A DNA stretch of 64,000 bases, from assembly GCA_016617855.1 (NCBI GenBank), contig JAECUM010000829.1, positions 124,001 through 188,000 on the forward strand, given 5' to 3'. The translations under genes were made by a program, and so were the position numbers. This document shows, in pieces, positions 1-10,920 of the stretch. Each line of letters opens with the position of its first letter. Position 1 is the first letter of the stretch. Below the pieces are notes generated by a model. That model was not told the DNA's origin, ran no database searches, and saw only the letters and a list, made by a program, of their open reading frames with translations. This DNA is from Megalonaias nervosa. Its lineage: Eukaryota; Mollusca; Bivalvia; Unionida; Unionidae.

Positions 1-196
1 CACTAAGAGGTTAGTGTTAGGACTGGTCAGTCCGGTGTCAGGATAGTGTGTATGGGTAGGACATGATGGTACATATATGCGGCATGATGCCCCAGTGCCA
101 GACATCATTACTGACTGCCATTCTGCAAACATCGTAGCAATATGACTGAAAAATTGTTAAAGCTACGTTAAAAATGCCAAACATACACACACATTC
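1..196 (+). mobile_element. SINE family B, 3' part, cut by window edge
   Basis: The segment matches the body and 3' end of the fuller family B copies at 16962 and 17632: the run 'gaggttagtgttaggac', the 'gcggcatgatgcccca' block and the end 'tgactgaaaaattgtt...gttaaaa', followed by a CA-rich tail. The tRNA-like head lies outside the window, so the upstream target-site duplication cannot be seen. Confidence 0.85.
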
Positions 197-299
197 TAAA
201 AAAGGTATATGTGTTGTTATCCTTTTGTATTAAAAAGCATGATTTTATAGAAGACAGAAGATGGAATGATATAAATACAGTGGTCACTCAGAACAGCGT

Positions 300-830
300 T
301 GTTCAGGGTAACCATCTGTGTTCTTGCCTAATAAGCAAGGTATGTACAATATCATAACTACATTTATCCATAAACTGAGAGTTATTATCATACTTGTGTT
401 ATATTGGGGACTGTTGTATCCTGGATAATAAATGGTTTGATACGTTTATCATACAGAAACTGGGACCCATTGTTATGCTCACGTTTTATCTAGGACTGTG
501 GTACACTGAGGTAGGTTCATTATCAGAAGTACATTCATCTAGAAAATGGGACCCATTATCATACTTGCATTATACAGCATTGGGGACTGTGGTATCCTGA
601 ATGATAAATGGCATGATTAATGTCCTCCAGAAAATAGGCCCCAGTATCATACTTCTGTTATATGGGGGATTGTGGTTACCATGAACTTTACAGAAGTAAA
701 TGACTAATATTTTTGCATTTTTTGATGCAAAGCAAGAAGGGGAATTATTTGTCTTTGTGTAATCGAAGTTTGGAGAGAGAGGTTTCAAAATATCTTCATG
801 CTTTATAGGAACCAAAATATCCGTTGCGTG
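300..830 (+). repeat. Diverged duplication, block 1, copy 1 (internally ~100-bp repetitive)
   Basis: The stretch contains two to three degenerate repeats of the pattern 'gaaaatgggacccattatca ... ggggactgtggtatcctg' (390-690). From about 660 it runs colinearly with 7390-7510: 'tgaactttacagaagtaaatgact', a G/A-rich middle and 'gaagtttggaga' occur in the same order in both. The 68- and 81-codon open frames here lie in repeat sequence and overlap on opposite strands, so I do not call them genes. Confidence 0.55.
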
Positions 831-1356
831 ATTTACAGTAATGTTGAAAAAAATTGCATTAAAAATTCAACTAAAATGTGCACATCGAACATATTAGAGG
901 CATGCACTACCGTTGATTACATTGACTGAGTAAAATTAATCTGATATCAGTCTATCCATCCTGATTTGTTTACAGTTTGATGTATAGACTAATACATGTA
1001 CTTGTATCCAAAAACGAGGAAACATACATTGAGTATCAAGTATTACGAATGGTCCATAACAAAGTGTTTGTTCTCTGATGAATATGCAGTTTATGGGTGA
1101 CTCTCACTTACATTGTTCAACAACACTACATACAATTTTCTGCTGTTTAATGTAACATACACCTGACTTTGCTTAAAGTTTCTCACATAAATATATCAAA
1201 CTTCAGTTCTGGTTCCCTTAATCGTTAATAATAAAAATATGCTCCTGAAAGAAAAATCAATTTTTAAAAAAAAAAAATCATCATCTAAGGATGTGGCTGA
1301 TGTTGAACCAACCCATCACATCAAAAGTACTTGGAGATACAGCTGCAGGAACTCCT
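831..1356. other. No feature seen
   Basis: AT-rich sequence with an A-tract near 1265. I see no repeat boundary, splice-bounded open frame or RNA gene. Confidence 0.5.
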
Positions 1357-1623
1357 TCCTTCCAAACTAATGTTGTTGTAGGGTTTAATGCCATTTTTCA
1401 GCTCAAGATAGGCTAGACATGGCGACCAGTGTAAATGGTGGAGGAAGAACCTGGGAAAACCCCGGAAAGAACCACCAACCCACAAGAAGCTACTGGCAAG
1501 CTTTCTCACATACCCACACTGGCCGAACCCGAGACTTGAACCCATGCAGACAGAGATGGCAGTGATCCGTAATGGTGAGCGCTATCAACCACTTGGCCAC
1601 TTGGGGCCCCCTCCTTCCAAACT
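1357..1623 (-). mobile_element. SINE family A with 12-bp target-site duplication
   Basis: A tRNA-derived SINE in reverse orientation. It begins with the TTGTTG end of its tail and the 'agggtttaatgccatttttc' 3' end, and finishes with the reversed head 'ccacttggccacttggggcc'. The direct repeat tccttccaaact lies on both sides (1357-1368 and 1612-1623), so the inserted element is 1369-1611. The head carries several substitutions relative to the copy at 9081, so this is an older copy. Confidence 0.92.
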
Positions 1624-1862
1624 GAGCAAATGATACTAAGATTCTACCTTTGAAAATGACCTTGTAAGGGATTGACTATTTAGTGTTAGGAAAGGTTGTG
1701 CCTGGGATTTTCTTTTGAACATAGATATTTTGTTTTACTTCCCCAAAATATTGTTGTGAAGTCTCATATATTAGTTAATGCAACAGAAGACATGGATATT
1801 TTTCTGATCTTCTTGTTACATTAACAAATTTTTCTGTTAATTATCCGGCACATGGACAGATT

Positions 1863-1866
<4 letters not shown>

Positions 1867-1939
<73 letters not shown>

Positions 1940-2032
1940 GATATTTTCTTTTACTGCATAAATACTAGATATATTTCATTGTGTAGTAGAAAAAACTTAT
2001 AATTTAATAATTTATGCAGTTAAAGAAAATAT

Positions 2033-2094
<62 letters not shown>

Positions 2095-2162
2095 ATTTTC
2101 TTTTACTTCATAAATACTAGATATATTTCATTGTGTAGTAGAAAAAACTTGATACTTTAATA
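1867..2162. repeat. Paired (AT)n tracts around a palindrome and direct duplication
   Basis: Two long (AT)n tracts (about 1868-1938 and 2041-2091) flank a segment whose ends are inverted copies: TGATATTTTCTTTTACTGCA at about 1939 and its reverse complement ending near 2033. The segment after the first tract (about 1939-2010) is repeated directly after the second tract (about 2091-2160), nearly base for base. The whole block could fold into a long AT-rich hairpin or arise by microsatellite-mediated duplication. Confidence 0.8.
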
Positions 2163-2829
2163 AGTGGTAAATCCATGAGTTAAAGTATATTGTTTATGTC
2201 AAAAAATAAAATTTTCATTATATTGCGTTATATACCAAACTTGCACTTGGATCCAAGTTTAGAAGATTAAACTTGCTCTTAAGTACACCAGCCCGTGACC
2301 TTTCTTTATGTAAATTCACCCACTTTCTTTGGCTGATCATGTAGATAAATGTGATTTAGGTGAGCAGTAGGATCATCATGATTGACATGGCCTAATCTCT
2401 TCATGACAGTGATTGACTTTTGACGTTTCCAAAACCATCCAGGAATTTAAATCAGACCAACTTAGGCAAACTATTCAGAAATTCAAATTTGACTAACTGT
2501 ATCTCTGTTGAATTGTGTGTACCACTGATTCAGTTTCATAAAAGATCCTGTAAATTTATAATGTTTTACAGTTTAATTTTCTTGTTGAATTGCCCCTTTA
2601 GACACCACTCATTTTTTAAATTAAGGGGAAATTTCTCCCATAAGTCTCCCATAAATTAAGTTCTAGTGTAGACATAGTAAAATACAGATCATTTTCCTAT
2701 GTTCTGTTTCTACTGATGAATATATATTTGTTTGAAAAGCCATGGTACATCAACATTAGAAGTGATACAGTACAGTGACCCCAGTTGTTGAAACTATTTG
2801 CATAACCAACATACAACTATATTAATTAA
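2163..2829. other. No gene seen; short dispersed-repeat trace
   Basis: AT-rich. 'taggtgagcagtaggatc' near 2357 resembles the ends of dispersed blocks at 30149 and 49737. The 79-codon open frame at 2420 has no motif, splice context or homologue that I recognise. Confidence 0.4.
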
Positions 2830-3260
2830 ATTAAATTCTATCCATATTGTTGTTTTAATGTGTACTTTAAAGAGGAAATCCAAGTCCATTTCTTAAACAT
2901 TGCTGACATGTGAAAATTTTAAAGTCAGATACACAGGTACTATCTCATTTATGGTCAGCTTATAAACGATGAATTTAGGCTATTGTAGTGTGGAGACTGG
3001 TTGTAATTCTCACGTTTAATGTAAAAGAATTTGGTTAATGTACTTTATAAAAGTGGATGACTTTTCAGAAAATATGACATGAGTTTATATTTTTGATTTA
3101 GACAATGTGAAGGATGGATTCCTTTTGAAACCACACTCATCTGGTTTGTGCTGAATTCTCTTTGTCAGTGAGAAACATGTTTTGGTGTTGTTTTGTTTTG
3201 TTGCCTTCCTTTTATGCTAATGGCCGGTTTAATAATAGGAGTTGTTTATGGGCCAAAGAA
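2830..3260 (+). repeat. Diverged duplication, block 2, copy 1
   Basis: Colinear with 8380-8770. Shared landmarks in order are 'gtgtactttaaagaggaaat', 'agatacacaggtact', 'ttctcacgtttaatgtaaaa', 'tttgaaaccacactcatctg' and 'tgctaatgg'. Together with block 1 (300-830 against 6900-7510) it suggests one ancient duplication whose two copies later gained different insertions. Confidence 0.65.
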
Positions 3261-3404
3261 TTCAACTCAAGATGCAAAATTCCTGACCTCAGCTGCTTTG
3301 CTTTGTCCAACAACTGTTAAGGTGACTGGAGAAATAGAGGATTGGTCCTTTAGATGGATTCTTCTATTGCTATGACACAGGGAACTGTAGTCTTCAAACC
3401 TAAA

Positions 3405-3575
3405 AAATCATGATGAATTTCCACACAATATTTACCATTTATGCTTAAAAAAACATTCTTGATGAAATTCCATACAGAATTTACCATTTATGATTAAAAA
3501 ATATTCTTCAAAGAAAAAAAAAATCATGATCAATTTCCACACAGTATTTACCATTTATGCATAAAAAATATCACT
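3405..3575 (+). repeat. Short tandem repeat, about three degenerate units
   Basis: Three copies of 'atgaatttccacacaatat' followed by 'ttaccatttatgcttaaaaa', spaced roughly 55-75 bp apart and separated by A-rich linkers. Non-coding. Confidence 0.65.
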
Positions 3576-3849
3576 ACTCACTGACTAGTATTACACTGTA
3601 TGTAGAGGTAAACTTTAAATATAAAAAAATAAAATGTGTATTTCCTGATGTGATGAAGAATGCCTCCTAGTAGCATGAATTATGCAAAAAAGATCAAGAA
3701 ATGTAAAACATTGGTATAGGTTACTTACCACAGTACCTGAGACATCACAGGTTACCAATATAAACAAGCAAACTTGACTATTGATTAATGCATTACATGA
3801 TGATGTATAAATGTTTCTATGCAGCTTTGATGTTCAGAAGTAAAAATTG

Positions 3850-4960
3850 TTAGGTTTTTATAAAGTTATTTTTTCCCCCAATTTAAGCACTATATTGATA
3901 TTTTTTTCTCTCCAATTTCAAGCTTTTTCTAGAAATAGGTGGAAAATCCCTGGGTTTCCACACAACAGTTCGAGTTTTCCATCTGCAGTTACCAAACTTT
4001 GTGGATGGTTTGCACTTGGAGAAAGAAGAACGCTATCTATTTTGGAGTCAGTTGCCAAGGTCACTGCGACTGACCGAATAAATATAGTTTCTGCACAACA
4101 TCAGTTTCGCTTCACATACCTGGGCCATGCTTTGTGCTTTTCAGTAAACATAGAGGACTATTAAACACAGTGGGCATATAATGAACCATCTGTGGTACTC
4201 TTTGTTGTTTATTGTCCTAATTTTGTTGCAAGACTTGATATAACACAGTATGAACGGGGTAAATATATTGTGGAATGAGGTTCATAAGAAATTGCCCTGA
4301 TTCTGTGGCTTTTTTTGCCAGCTTTTCTGTCACATTTTTATAAGATAAGAATTCTTTATTTCAGACTACATAGTCCATACATCTAAATTAAAATATAGAT
4401 ATAAAATAAAAGCATTGTAAACATTGTAAACATAAAAAGAACTTATATGTTATATGTACAAGTATACATTGTATTGTTAAGAATGAAATTAAGTGGCACA
4501 TTTAAAGAGTAATTTGTTCCATCTACTAATCTACTTTATATACCTAATATGTCTGGTTTTTTTAGGTACAAAGATTAAAACTTTGAATCATTGTATTGAT
4601 TTTATTATATGCATGCCACAAGCAAGAGCTGTGTTACAATGTTGTTGATCCATATGTTACCAACGGTGTCAGCACAATAACTTTAGTTTCCACCATATGC
4701 ACTTACCAAGCTTTGCGGTTGGTGTGTGCTTTAGGTAAGGAAACCATATCGGTTTTGGTCTCAGAAACTTAAAGGTCAGGATCAGATTTTTTGGGAAATA
4801 AAATGGTTTTCACAATAACTTGAGTTAAGCACCATCCACAGTTACCAAACTTTGAGGATGGCTTGCACTTGGAGTAAGAAATAACCGTATTGATTTCAGG
4901 AGCTCATACATGTGAAAAGAGAGGTCAGCTTGGAACAGATTAGGAATTTTGACCTTAAAA
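3850..4960 (+). repeat. Dispersed mollusc-type repeat, several diverged segments
   Basis: Segments near 3960-4160 and 4660-4960 share 'gcagttaccaaactttg' and 'ggatggcttgcacttggag', then a poorly conserved stretch, then 'gtgggcatataatg'. A third copy lies at 30760-31020. The 105-codon open frame at 3847-4164 lies in this repeat and has no domain I recognise. Confidence 0.55.
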
Positions 4961-5560
4961 GAGGGAAGATTTTCATTGATCCAATTTTTCTCATGCAAAT
5001 GGACAAAAATTATAAGCATTGCACAAATTTTCATTGGTTTAAATATTAAAATATGCAAATCAGTCCTTTCACAGTAATGTGTTGCCAGTTATACTCTGCT
5101 TGTATGTACCATAACCATTTAACCATATTTAGCATTTCTTATGAGATCATTGCCTGGATTATATTGGTGGCTGTCCTCTTAATTTTTTTCTTAACACTTG
5201 AAGATGATGTACTGTCACTAAATCCAGGTTTTCCTTTAGAGTGAGCATGAATTTTTTTCCATAGAAGGCAAAAGGTCCTTGTTGTGGCAGCGTTGGAACA
5301 ATTCAGCAGAGTCCACCAAGAAGTTTAAATTGTTTCCAGCCTTTGGGGTAGATTCATATTGCTGTCTCCCAAAACTGCTCAAGACTGTTACTGTCTGGGT
5401 CCAGTTTTTGAAGTTCTTCGGAAGTCAGATTGCTGTCCTGAATTTCATCTTCAGTGCAGTTCTCTCTGGGTTAATATCATTAACCTCTCAGACAGTTCAC
5501 CACTGCAATAAAAAATGCCAAACATCAGAACTTTTGAAATTTACTTGCCATGGATATACA
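4960..5560 (-). pseudogene. Unrecognised minus-strand coding relic, copy 1
   Basis: On the minus strand a pyrimidine-rich acceptor (ending at about 5503) opens into frames with protein-like composition. The first begins GELSERL and is broken by a stop. After a frame change an acidic stretch of about 30 residues follows, beginning CTEDEIQDSN and ending SLEQFWETAI. Further down is an open stretch beginning KKFMLTLKEN and containing VHHLQVLRKK. Stops and frame changes separate these pieces. The 4960-5250 part is duplicated at 46200-46480, where the related frame reads VIIHHLQSVE. I do not recognise the family. It could be a decayed gene exon or a decayed transposon gene. Confidence 0.27.
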
Positions 5561-5575
5561 GTAGGTAAATTATAA

Positions 5576-6309
5576 TATTATAATGTAAGGCAACTCTGTT
5601 TATTTCTAATAAACATTTTTAGGTTGCAGTTAAGATCATGAGAAAGATTACAGGTCCATGCATTCTTTTTGTTAGAACAACTTATTGCCATTTTCACAAA
5701 AAACAAAAACAAAAGGGTCATTGAACTCACCTGCTGGAGTTGATACAATTGACCCAGGGGAGATTTTTTATCTCTGAAATATTATAGAATTTGTTGCAGG
5801 TTTAAATGCAGATGTACTGTCACTAAATGCAGACATTACTCCTCTATTGGTATAATTCTTTTGGAATTTTATTGAAATGGTTTTTAAAAAAATGACTGGA
5901 GTAAACTTTTCCTTTAGAGATACCCATTAATGCTTTTAATTTCCATTTAGACCAGTAATATTGTTCCATTGTTCGCCTGTAAGTAGCTGATATTGTCAAC
6001 TGATCATATGAGATAGGTCATTCTAACTAATTGGATTAGTGAGCATTTATTTCACTCCCAAGCATCTGTTGTTGTTTTAATGTCAGCAAGATTATCCACA
6101 TGTAGCACTGATGCATACCTTATACAATCACACCCTTTGTGATACTGAGCATAATTTGCAGATACATTGGTAGTCATCATTATTGTCATCATCACCATCC
6201 TTTAACAATAACAATTAAATATGGAAAGAAACAATTATCACTTGTTAGAATTATAGAAAACAAAGACCTCATTCATCCCAGGCATTATGGATTAATTCCT
6301 GTGCTGCAT
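5576..6309. other. No feature seen
   Basis: AT-rich unique-looking sequence. 'gatgtactgtcactaaatgcag' at about 5812 echoes 'gatgtactgtcactaaatcc' at about 5206, so a fragment of the neighbouring relic may recur here. Confidence 0.4.
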
Positions 6310-6312
6310 CCA

Positions 6313-6343
<31 letters not shown>

Positions 6344-6344
6344 G
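6310..6344 (+). repeat. (TTA)n microsatellite
   Basis: About ten uninterrupted TTA units. It produces the artefactual poly-tyrosine end of a short open frame. Confidence 0.95.
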
Positions 6345-6699
6345 TTTCTTTTGAACAACAAAAATAGCTAAACTTTAGTAATACTTTCATGCATATTTTA
6401 AGGATGCAGCAATGAGTTCTGCTGATAAAAAGTTGGATGTTGGTATTCCAAGGAATCTTATGGTTATCCTGTTTATATCCTTGTGAAAAACATGAATTAA
6501 GACTGTCAGAATTTTATTCTTCACTTGAACGATTTGACTTGTCAATGAGAATGGCTAATTTTTCATTGTAGCACATGTTTGTGACTTTGTCATCCCAATG
6601 AGTACCCAAAGCTTGGGTCACAATGTAAGTAGTTCTTGTCCATTTGCATGAGAATTATATGCAATTTCCAGGTCTGGAAACATTTTGACTCATTGGAAA

Positions 6700-7510
6700 A
6701 ATTATTTGTTACCAGAAACTGGAGGACTGTTATAATGAAGTAGGTTCATTATCAAAACTAGATCTAGAAACTATCCAGTGTTTCCCGTAGGAGTGTAAGA
6801 TTTAGAGTAATAAATACCCATAGTGTCAGAACTGGGGATGAGATTGAGTAAAAACCTAACCTTAGTGTCAGAACTGGGAGTCAAATAAAAAAATGTGGGG
6901 GCCTCTGATGCACAAGTAAGGATAAACAGAAACACTACATGTTATATTTCAGACTGTTATACTGTGGCAAGTTCACTATCAAAGCTACATTTATCTAGAA
7001 ACAGGGAGCAATTATTATACCTGGGGTATGTTGGGGATTGAACCATGGTCTGTTTTGGATCCCATTTAAATATAAATGGATTTAGTGAAGAAATAAAGTA
7101 TGTCTGGCAAATATGATGCATGATTTTTGTGCATATGAAACATGATTTTTGTATATATGTTGCATGATTGTTATCCAGTTAGTTGATTTCTTGGTGGAAT
7201 TTTTGAAAATTAGTGTGAATCTTGCAGTTGTCTATCCTAGAATAGACACTGCTGTACTGTAGTAAATGGTTCAGTATGAAAAGTACTTTTATCCAAAAAA
7301 CTGTGAGCGATTAACATATTGCGTTTTATTGGGTATCATATTGTATTGAAGTAGGTTGAATATCAGGAACTAGATACAGAAATTGGGACCCATCACCTTG
7401 AACTTTGCAAAAAGTAAATGACTGATACTTAACATTTTCGATGGAAAACTACAAAGGGAATTAATTGCCAATGTGAAATCAAAGTTTGGAGATGCTTTAT
7501 ATGGGAAACA
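6700..7510 (+). repeat. Diverged duplication, block 1, copy 2
   Basis: Repeats the 'gtaggttcattatcaaaact' and 'gaaattgggacccatcacc' motifs of 390-690, then matches 660-830 ('tgaactttgcaaaaagtaaa', 'gaagtttgga' equivalents). It ends just before the SINE at 7570. Confidence 0.55.
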
Positions 7511-7569
7511 AGCTTTTTTTTATTTTGATAGTGATGGGAGGGAAATCTCAAATGTCTAATGTGATAGTC

Positions 7570-7968
7570 AATCAATTTAATTTGGGGGTTCCAGATGGCC
7601 AAGTGGTCGAAGATGTTCACTTTTACAGTTCACTCAGATTTCACCTTTGTCTGCATGAGGTTGAGTCTTGGCTTGACTAACATGAGGTTGAGTCTCAGCT
7701 TGACTAACATGAAGTTGAGTCTTGGCTTGACTAACATGAGGTTGAGTCTCAGCTTGACTAACATGAGGTTGAGTCTCGGCTTGACTAACATGAGGTTGAG
7801 TCTCGGCTTGACTAACATGAGCGTGTGAGAAAGCTTCCCAGTATATTTAGTTTCTTGGGGGTTGGTGGTTCTTCCTCCACAAAATATACTGGCTGCCATG
7901 TATAGCCTATCATGTACTGAAAAATGGCATTAAATCCCACAAAAACCAAAACTAAATCAGTTTAATTT
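7570..7968 (+). mobile_element. SINE family A with internal 6 x 27-bp array
   Basis: A family A SINE flanked by a 14-bp target duplication with one mismatch (aatcaatttaattt at 7570-7583, aatcagtttaattt at 7955-7968). The tRNA-like head (about 7584-7653) and the 3' body ('ggttggtggttcttcctcc' to 'ctgaaaaatggcattaaa') are present. Between them a 27-bp unit, catgaggttgagtctcggct plus tgactaa, is repeated six times at 7654-7815. Each unit corresponds to the normal single segment around the pol III B box (ggttgagtc here against gttcgagtc in the copy at 9152). The expansion gives frames of 9-residue repeats on both strands, which are not genes. Confidence 0.9.
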
Positions 7969-8060
7969 TGGTATTGTTGCCAGTGTGCAAAGATAATAAA
8001 TATTCATTAAAAAAACAATGTAGTATGGTGACCACTTTCTTATACTGTTTTTTTCTTTTC
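7969..8060. other. Short spacer, T-rich
   Basis: Spacer between the SINE and the next SINE's T-rich tail. Nothing else seen. Confidence 0.5.
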
Positions 8061-8061
8061 T

Positions 8062-8255
8062 TTTTTTTGTTTTGTTGGTTTCATTAGCACTTTGAATATA
8101 TTATTATTGGCAATATCATGCCAAAGAAATGGAAGCTAAGTGCATTTCCCAAGGATTCACTGAGGCAGCTGACCAGGGCTGGCTTTGGTGAGTATCAGAC
8201 CTATGACCTTTGGATTATGCATCCAATGCCCTAACAGCTGTGTTAATGCAGCTCA
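8062..8255 (-). mobile_element. SINE family C, degraded
   Basis: Reverse-oriented copy. It has a T/G-rich tail, 'tggcaatatcatgccaaaga', then 'ttcactgaggcagctgacca' and a reversed tRNA-like head ending near 'gcagctcac'. The reversed head contains 'aatccaaaggtca', matching the copy at 20861. The control boxes are decayed. Confidence 0.6.
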
Positions 8256-8379
8256 CTATAGTCTGTTTAATATGATGTTTATTTTATTTGTTTGAAAAGT
8301 TATAAGCATCTGAGCTACTTGAGTACATTTAATAAGAGTTATAAATATACTGGTCTTGACATATAATACGGTACAGTTG

Positions 8380-8770
8380 TACTGTGTACTTTGAAGATGA
8401 AATCTAAGTCAATCTTTATATATAAAATATATCACATACACAGGTGCTCTCTTATTTATGGCCAGCCAATGACAAATGAATTGATAATATTCTAATGTGG
8501 AAACTGGTTTACAATTCTCATGTTTAATGCAAAAGAATCTGGTTAAAGTACTTTATGAAATTTGATGAATGTTCAAGAATATTTGAGATGAGTTTGTACT
8601 TTCAATCCAGACAGTATGAAGGCTGGACTCCATTTGAAACCACTCTCATCTGGTTTGTACTGAAATCTGTCAGTGAGATAGGGATTTTGTTGTTGTTTTT
8701 TTTTTTGGCCATCAGCCGATGCTAATGGTCTACATCATGATGGGATTGGCTACTGACCTAATAATTCAAC
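8380..8770 (+). repeat. Diverged duplication, block 2, copy 2
   Basis: Colinear with 2830-3260; shared landmarks are listed under that entry. The flanking insertions differ between the copies, so the duplication predates them. Confidence 0.65.
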
Positions 8771-9064
8771 TCTGGACACGGCATCCAAACATCTTGTGAA
8801 TAGGTAAACAACTGGAACATAACCGAGAAAGTAGATGCATATTGGCTGACAGTTTTTATCAAAATTGATCAAGAATGGACCACATGTGAAGAATCAATAA
8901 TGTTTATCTGTTCAGGCCGACTAAAAAAACAATACTGTCCCATGAAAAATATCATATCATCATATCAATACATGAACTTACAATATTGAAAAGTATCACA
9001 AGTCTCTTTACTGTGCCAGAGCTGAGGTTTATGAGTGATACATGTTTTTGATTATTCAGTAGAC

Positions 9065-9335
9065 ACTTGAGTGGTGTTGGGCCCCGAGTGGCCGAGTGGT
9101 CTAAAGCGCTCACCGTTACGGATCACTGCCATCTCACCTCTGTCTGCGTGAGTTCGAGTCTCAGGCTCGGCTAACGTGGGCACGTGAGAAAGCCTGCCAG
9201 TAGCTTCTCGTGGGTCGGTGGTTCTTCCCGGGGTTTTCCAGGGTTCTTCCTCCACCAATTATACTGGCCGCCATGTATAGCCTATCTTGTGCTGAAAAAT
9301 GGCGTTAAACCTTACAACAACTTGAGTGGTGTTGG
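9065..9335 (+). mobile_element. SINE family A, best-preserved copy, perfect 16-bp TSD
   Basis: The element body is 9081-9319 and is flanked by a perfect 16-bp direct repeat acttgagtggtgttgg (9065-9080 and 9320-9335). The head has a canonical pol III box A TGGCCGAGTGG (9089-9099) and box B core GTTCGAGTC (9152-9160). The wide 52-bp spacing suggests derivation from a long-variable-arm tRNA (Leu or Ser type). The 3' body ends 'ctgaaaaatggcgttaaacc' with a short ACAACAAC tail. It is probably the most recent SINE insertion in the window. It encodes no protein and would need a partner LINE. Confidence 0.96.
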
Positions 9336-10004
9336 AATAAAGATTTCTGAAAAAGAACTATTAGTTTGATCAAGATGAGGTTATTGATGAATTCTGGGAC
9401 TGTTTTAAATATTCTGCTTGGCGTTCTTTTTCTGTATTATCTGCCACATATTGGTGGTAGTGTACAGCATGTCTTGCTTGAATCATATTAAAACAAGCGA
9501 ACTTGCCAACATGTTTCTTATATCATAGAATTAGAAATGAATTGGTGATGGTGTGATGTATTAATAAAAAATAAAATTTCACAGCATTGGCATTAGGTCA
9601 GTGTAAGGACTATCTAAAACTCTGTATTATTCTTGACAACCATTAGGATAGACTGCCAGCCTATGATGAGAAGATGAGAATACTCTTAATTGAGAATCAC
9701 TGGAACACATAAATTCGCTTAAAAAAAATTAACTTGCACACATTAATTTTGATCAGTGATGACTACAGTATGCAACCCCAAAAAATGATGAATACATTAT
9801 TTGTAGTGTGTGTGTGTGTGTACTATGTAATAAGTGAAATGCCTTATTGGAGAATACAATGTTTGTTTGCTTGTCCTTAAAGCAACATAAATTTAGATAA
9901 AGTATTGAATGCACTCCCTTTATGCAGAATTCTAATTATACAGTTTCTGGTTTGTCTCAGTGCATATATTTGAGGTACATCATCAGAAATAGGAAGTTTT
10001 GAGA
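9336..10004. other. No gene seen; short (GT)n
   Basis: AT-rich with a small (GT)7 near 9808. No repeat family recognised. Confidence 0.5.
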
Positions 10005-10920
10005 AACATCTTACTTGATAGCGAATACACTAAGTACATGGGAGACATCTTACTCGGTAGTCAATACACTAATTAAACGGGAAACATCTTACTCTATAGT
10101 GAATACACTAAGTACATCGGAAACATCTTACTCGATAGTCAATACACTAAGTAAACAAAAAACATCTTACTCGATAGTGAATACACTAAGTACATGGGAG
10201 ACATCTTACTCGATAGTGAATACACTAAGTAAACAAGAAACATCTTACTCGATAGTGAATACACAAGTACATGGGAAATGTCTTACTCGATAGTGAATAC
10301 ACTAAGTAAACAAGAAACATCTTACTCGATAGTGAATACACTAAGTACATGGGAAACATCTTACTCAATAGTCAATACACTAAGTAAACATGAAACATCT
10401 TACTCGATAGCGAATACACTAAATACATGGGAGACATCTTACTCGGTAGTCAATACACTAATTAAACGGGAAACATCTTACTTGATAGTGAATACACTAA
10501 GTACATCAGAAACATCTTACTCGATAGTCAATACACTAAGTAAACAAGAAACATCTTACTCGATAGCGAGTACACTAAGTACATGGGAAACATCTTACTC
10601 GGTAGTCAATACACTAATTAAACGGGAAACATCTTACTTGATAGTTAATACACTAAGTACATGGGAAACATCTTACTCGATAGTGAATATACTAAGTACA
10701 TGGGAAACATCTTACTCGATAGTGAATACACTAAGTAAACAGAAAACATCTTACTCGATAGTGAATACACTAAGTACATGGGAAACATCTTACTTGATAG
10801 TCAATACACTAAGTTCATGATAAACATCTTACTCGATAGTCAGTGCACTAAGTAAATGGGAAACATCTTACTTCATATTCAGTACACTCAGTAAACACAA
10901 ATTATCTTACTTGATAGTAC
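10005..10920 (+). repeat. 39-bp minisatellite, about 23 units, with higher-order structure
   Basis: Unit 'aacatcttactcgatagtga' plus 'atacactaagtacatggga' (39 bp), with no spacers. Units fall into classes by their last dozen bases: ...tacatggga, ...taaacaaga, ...taaacggga, ...tacatcgga. The class order W-R-S-Q (named for the residue each yields) at units 1-4 recurs at units 11-14, which implies a higher-order repeat of at least 156 bp. One unit near 10260 is 38 bp. Because 39 is divisible by 3, frames of 92 and 180 codons stay open, split by that 1-bp loss. Substitutions do not favour synonymous sites and the end units decay, so I regard it as non-coding. Confidence 0.95.

Noticed and set aside
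10015..10820. Open frames of 92 and 180 codons with a 13-residue repeat
   Set aside because: They follow from a 39-bp minisatellite whose period is a multiple of three; a 1-bp loss breaks them and changes are not biased to silent sites.
10005..10920. CRISPR-like regular repeats
   Set aside because: Units abut directly with no unique spacers, and the window is eukaryotic.
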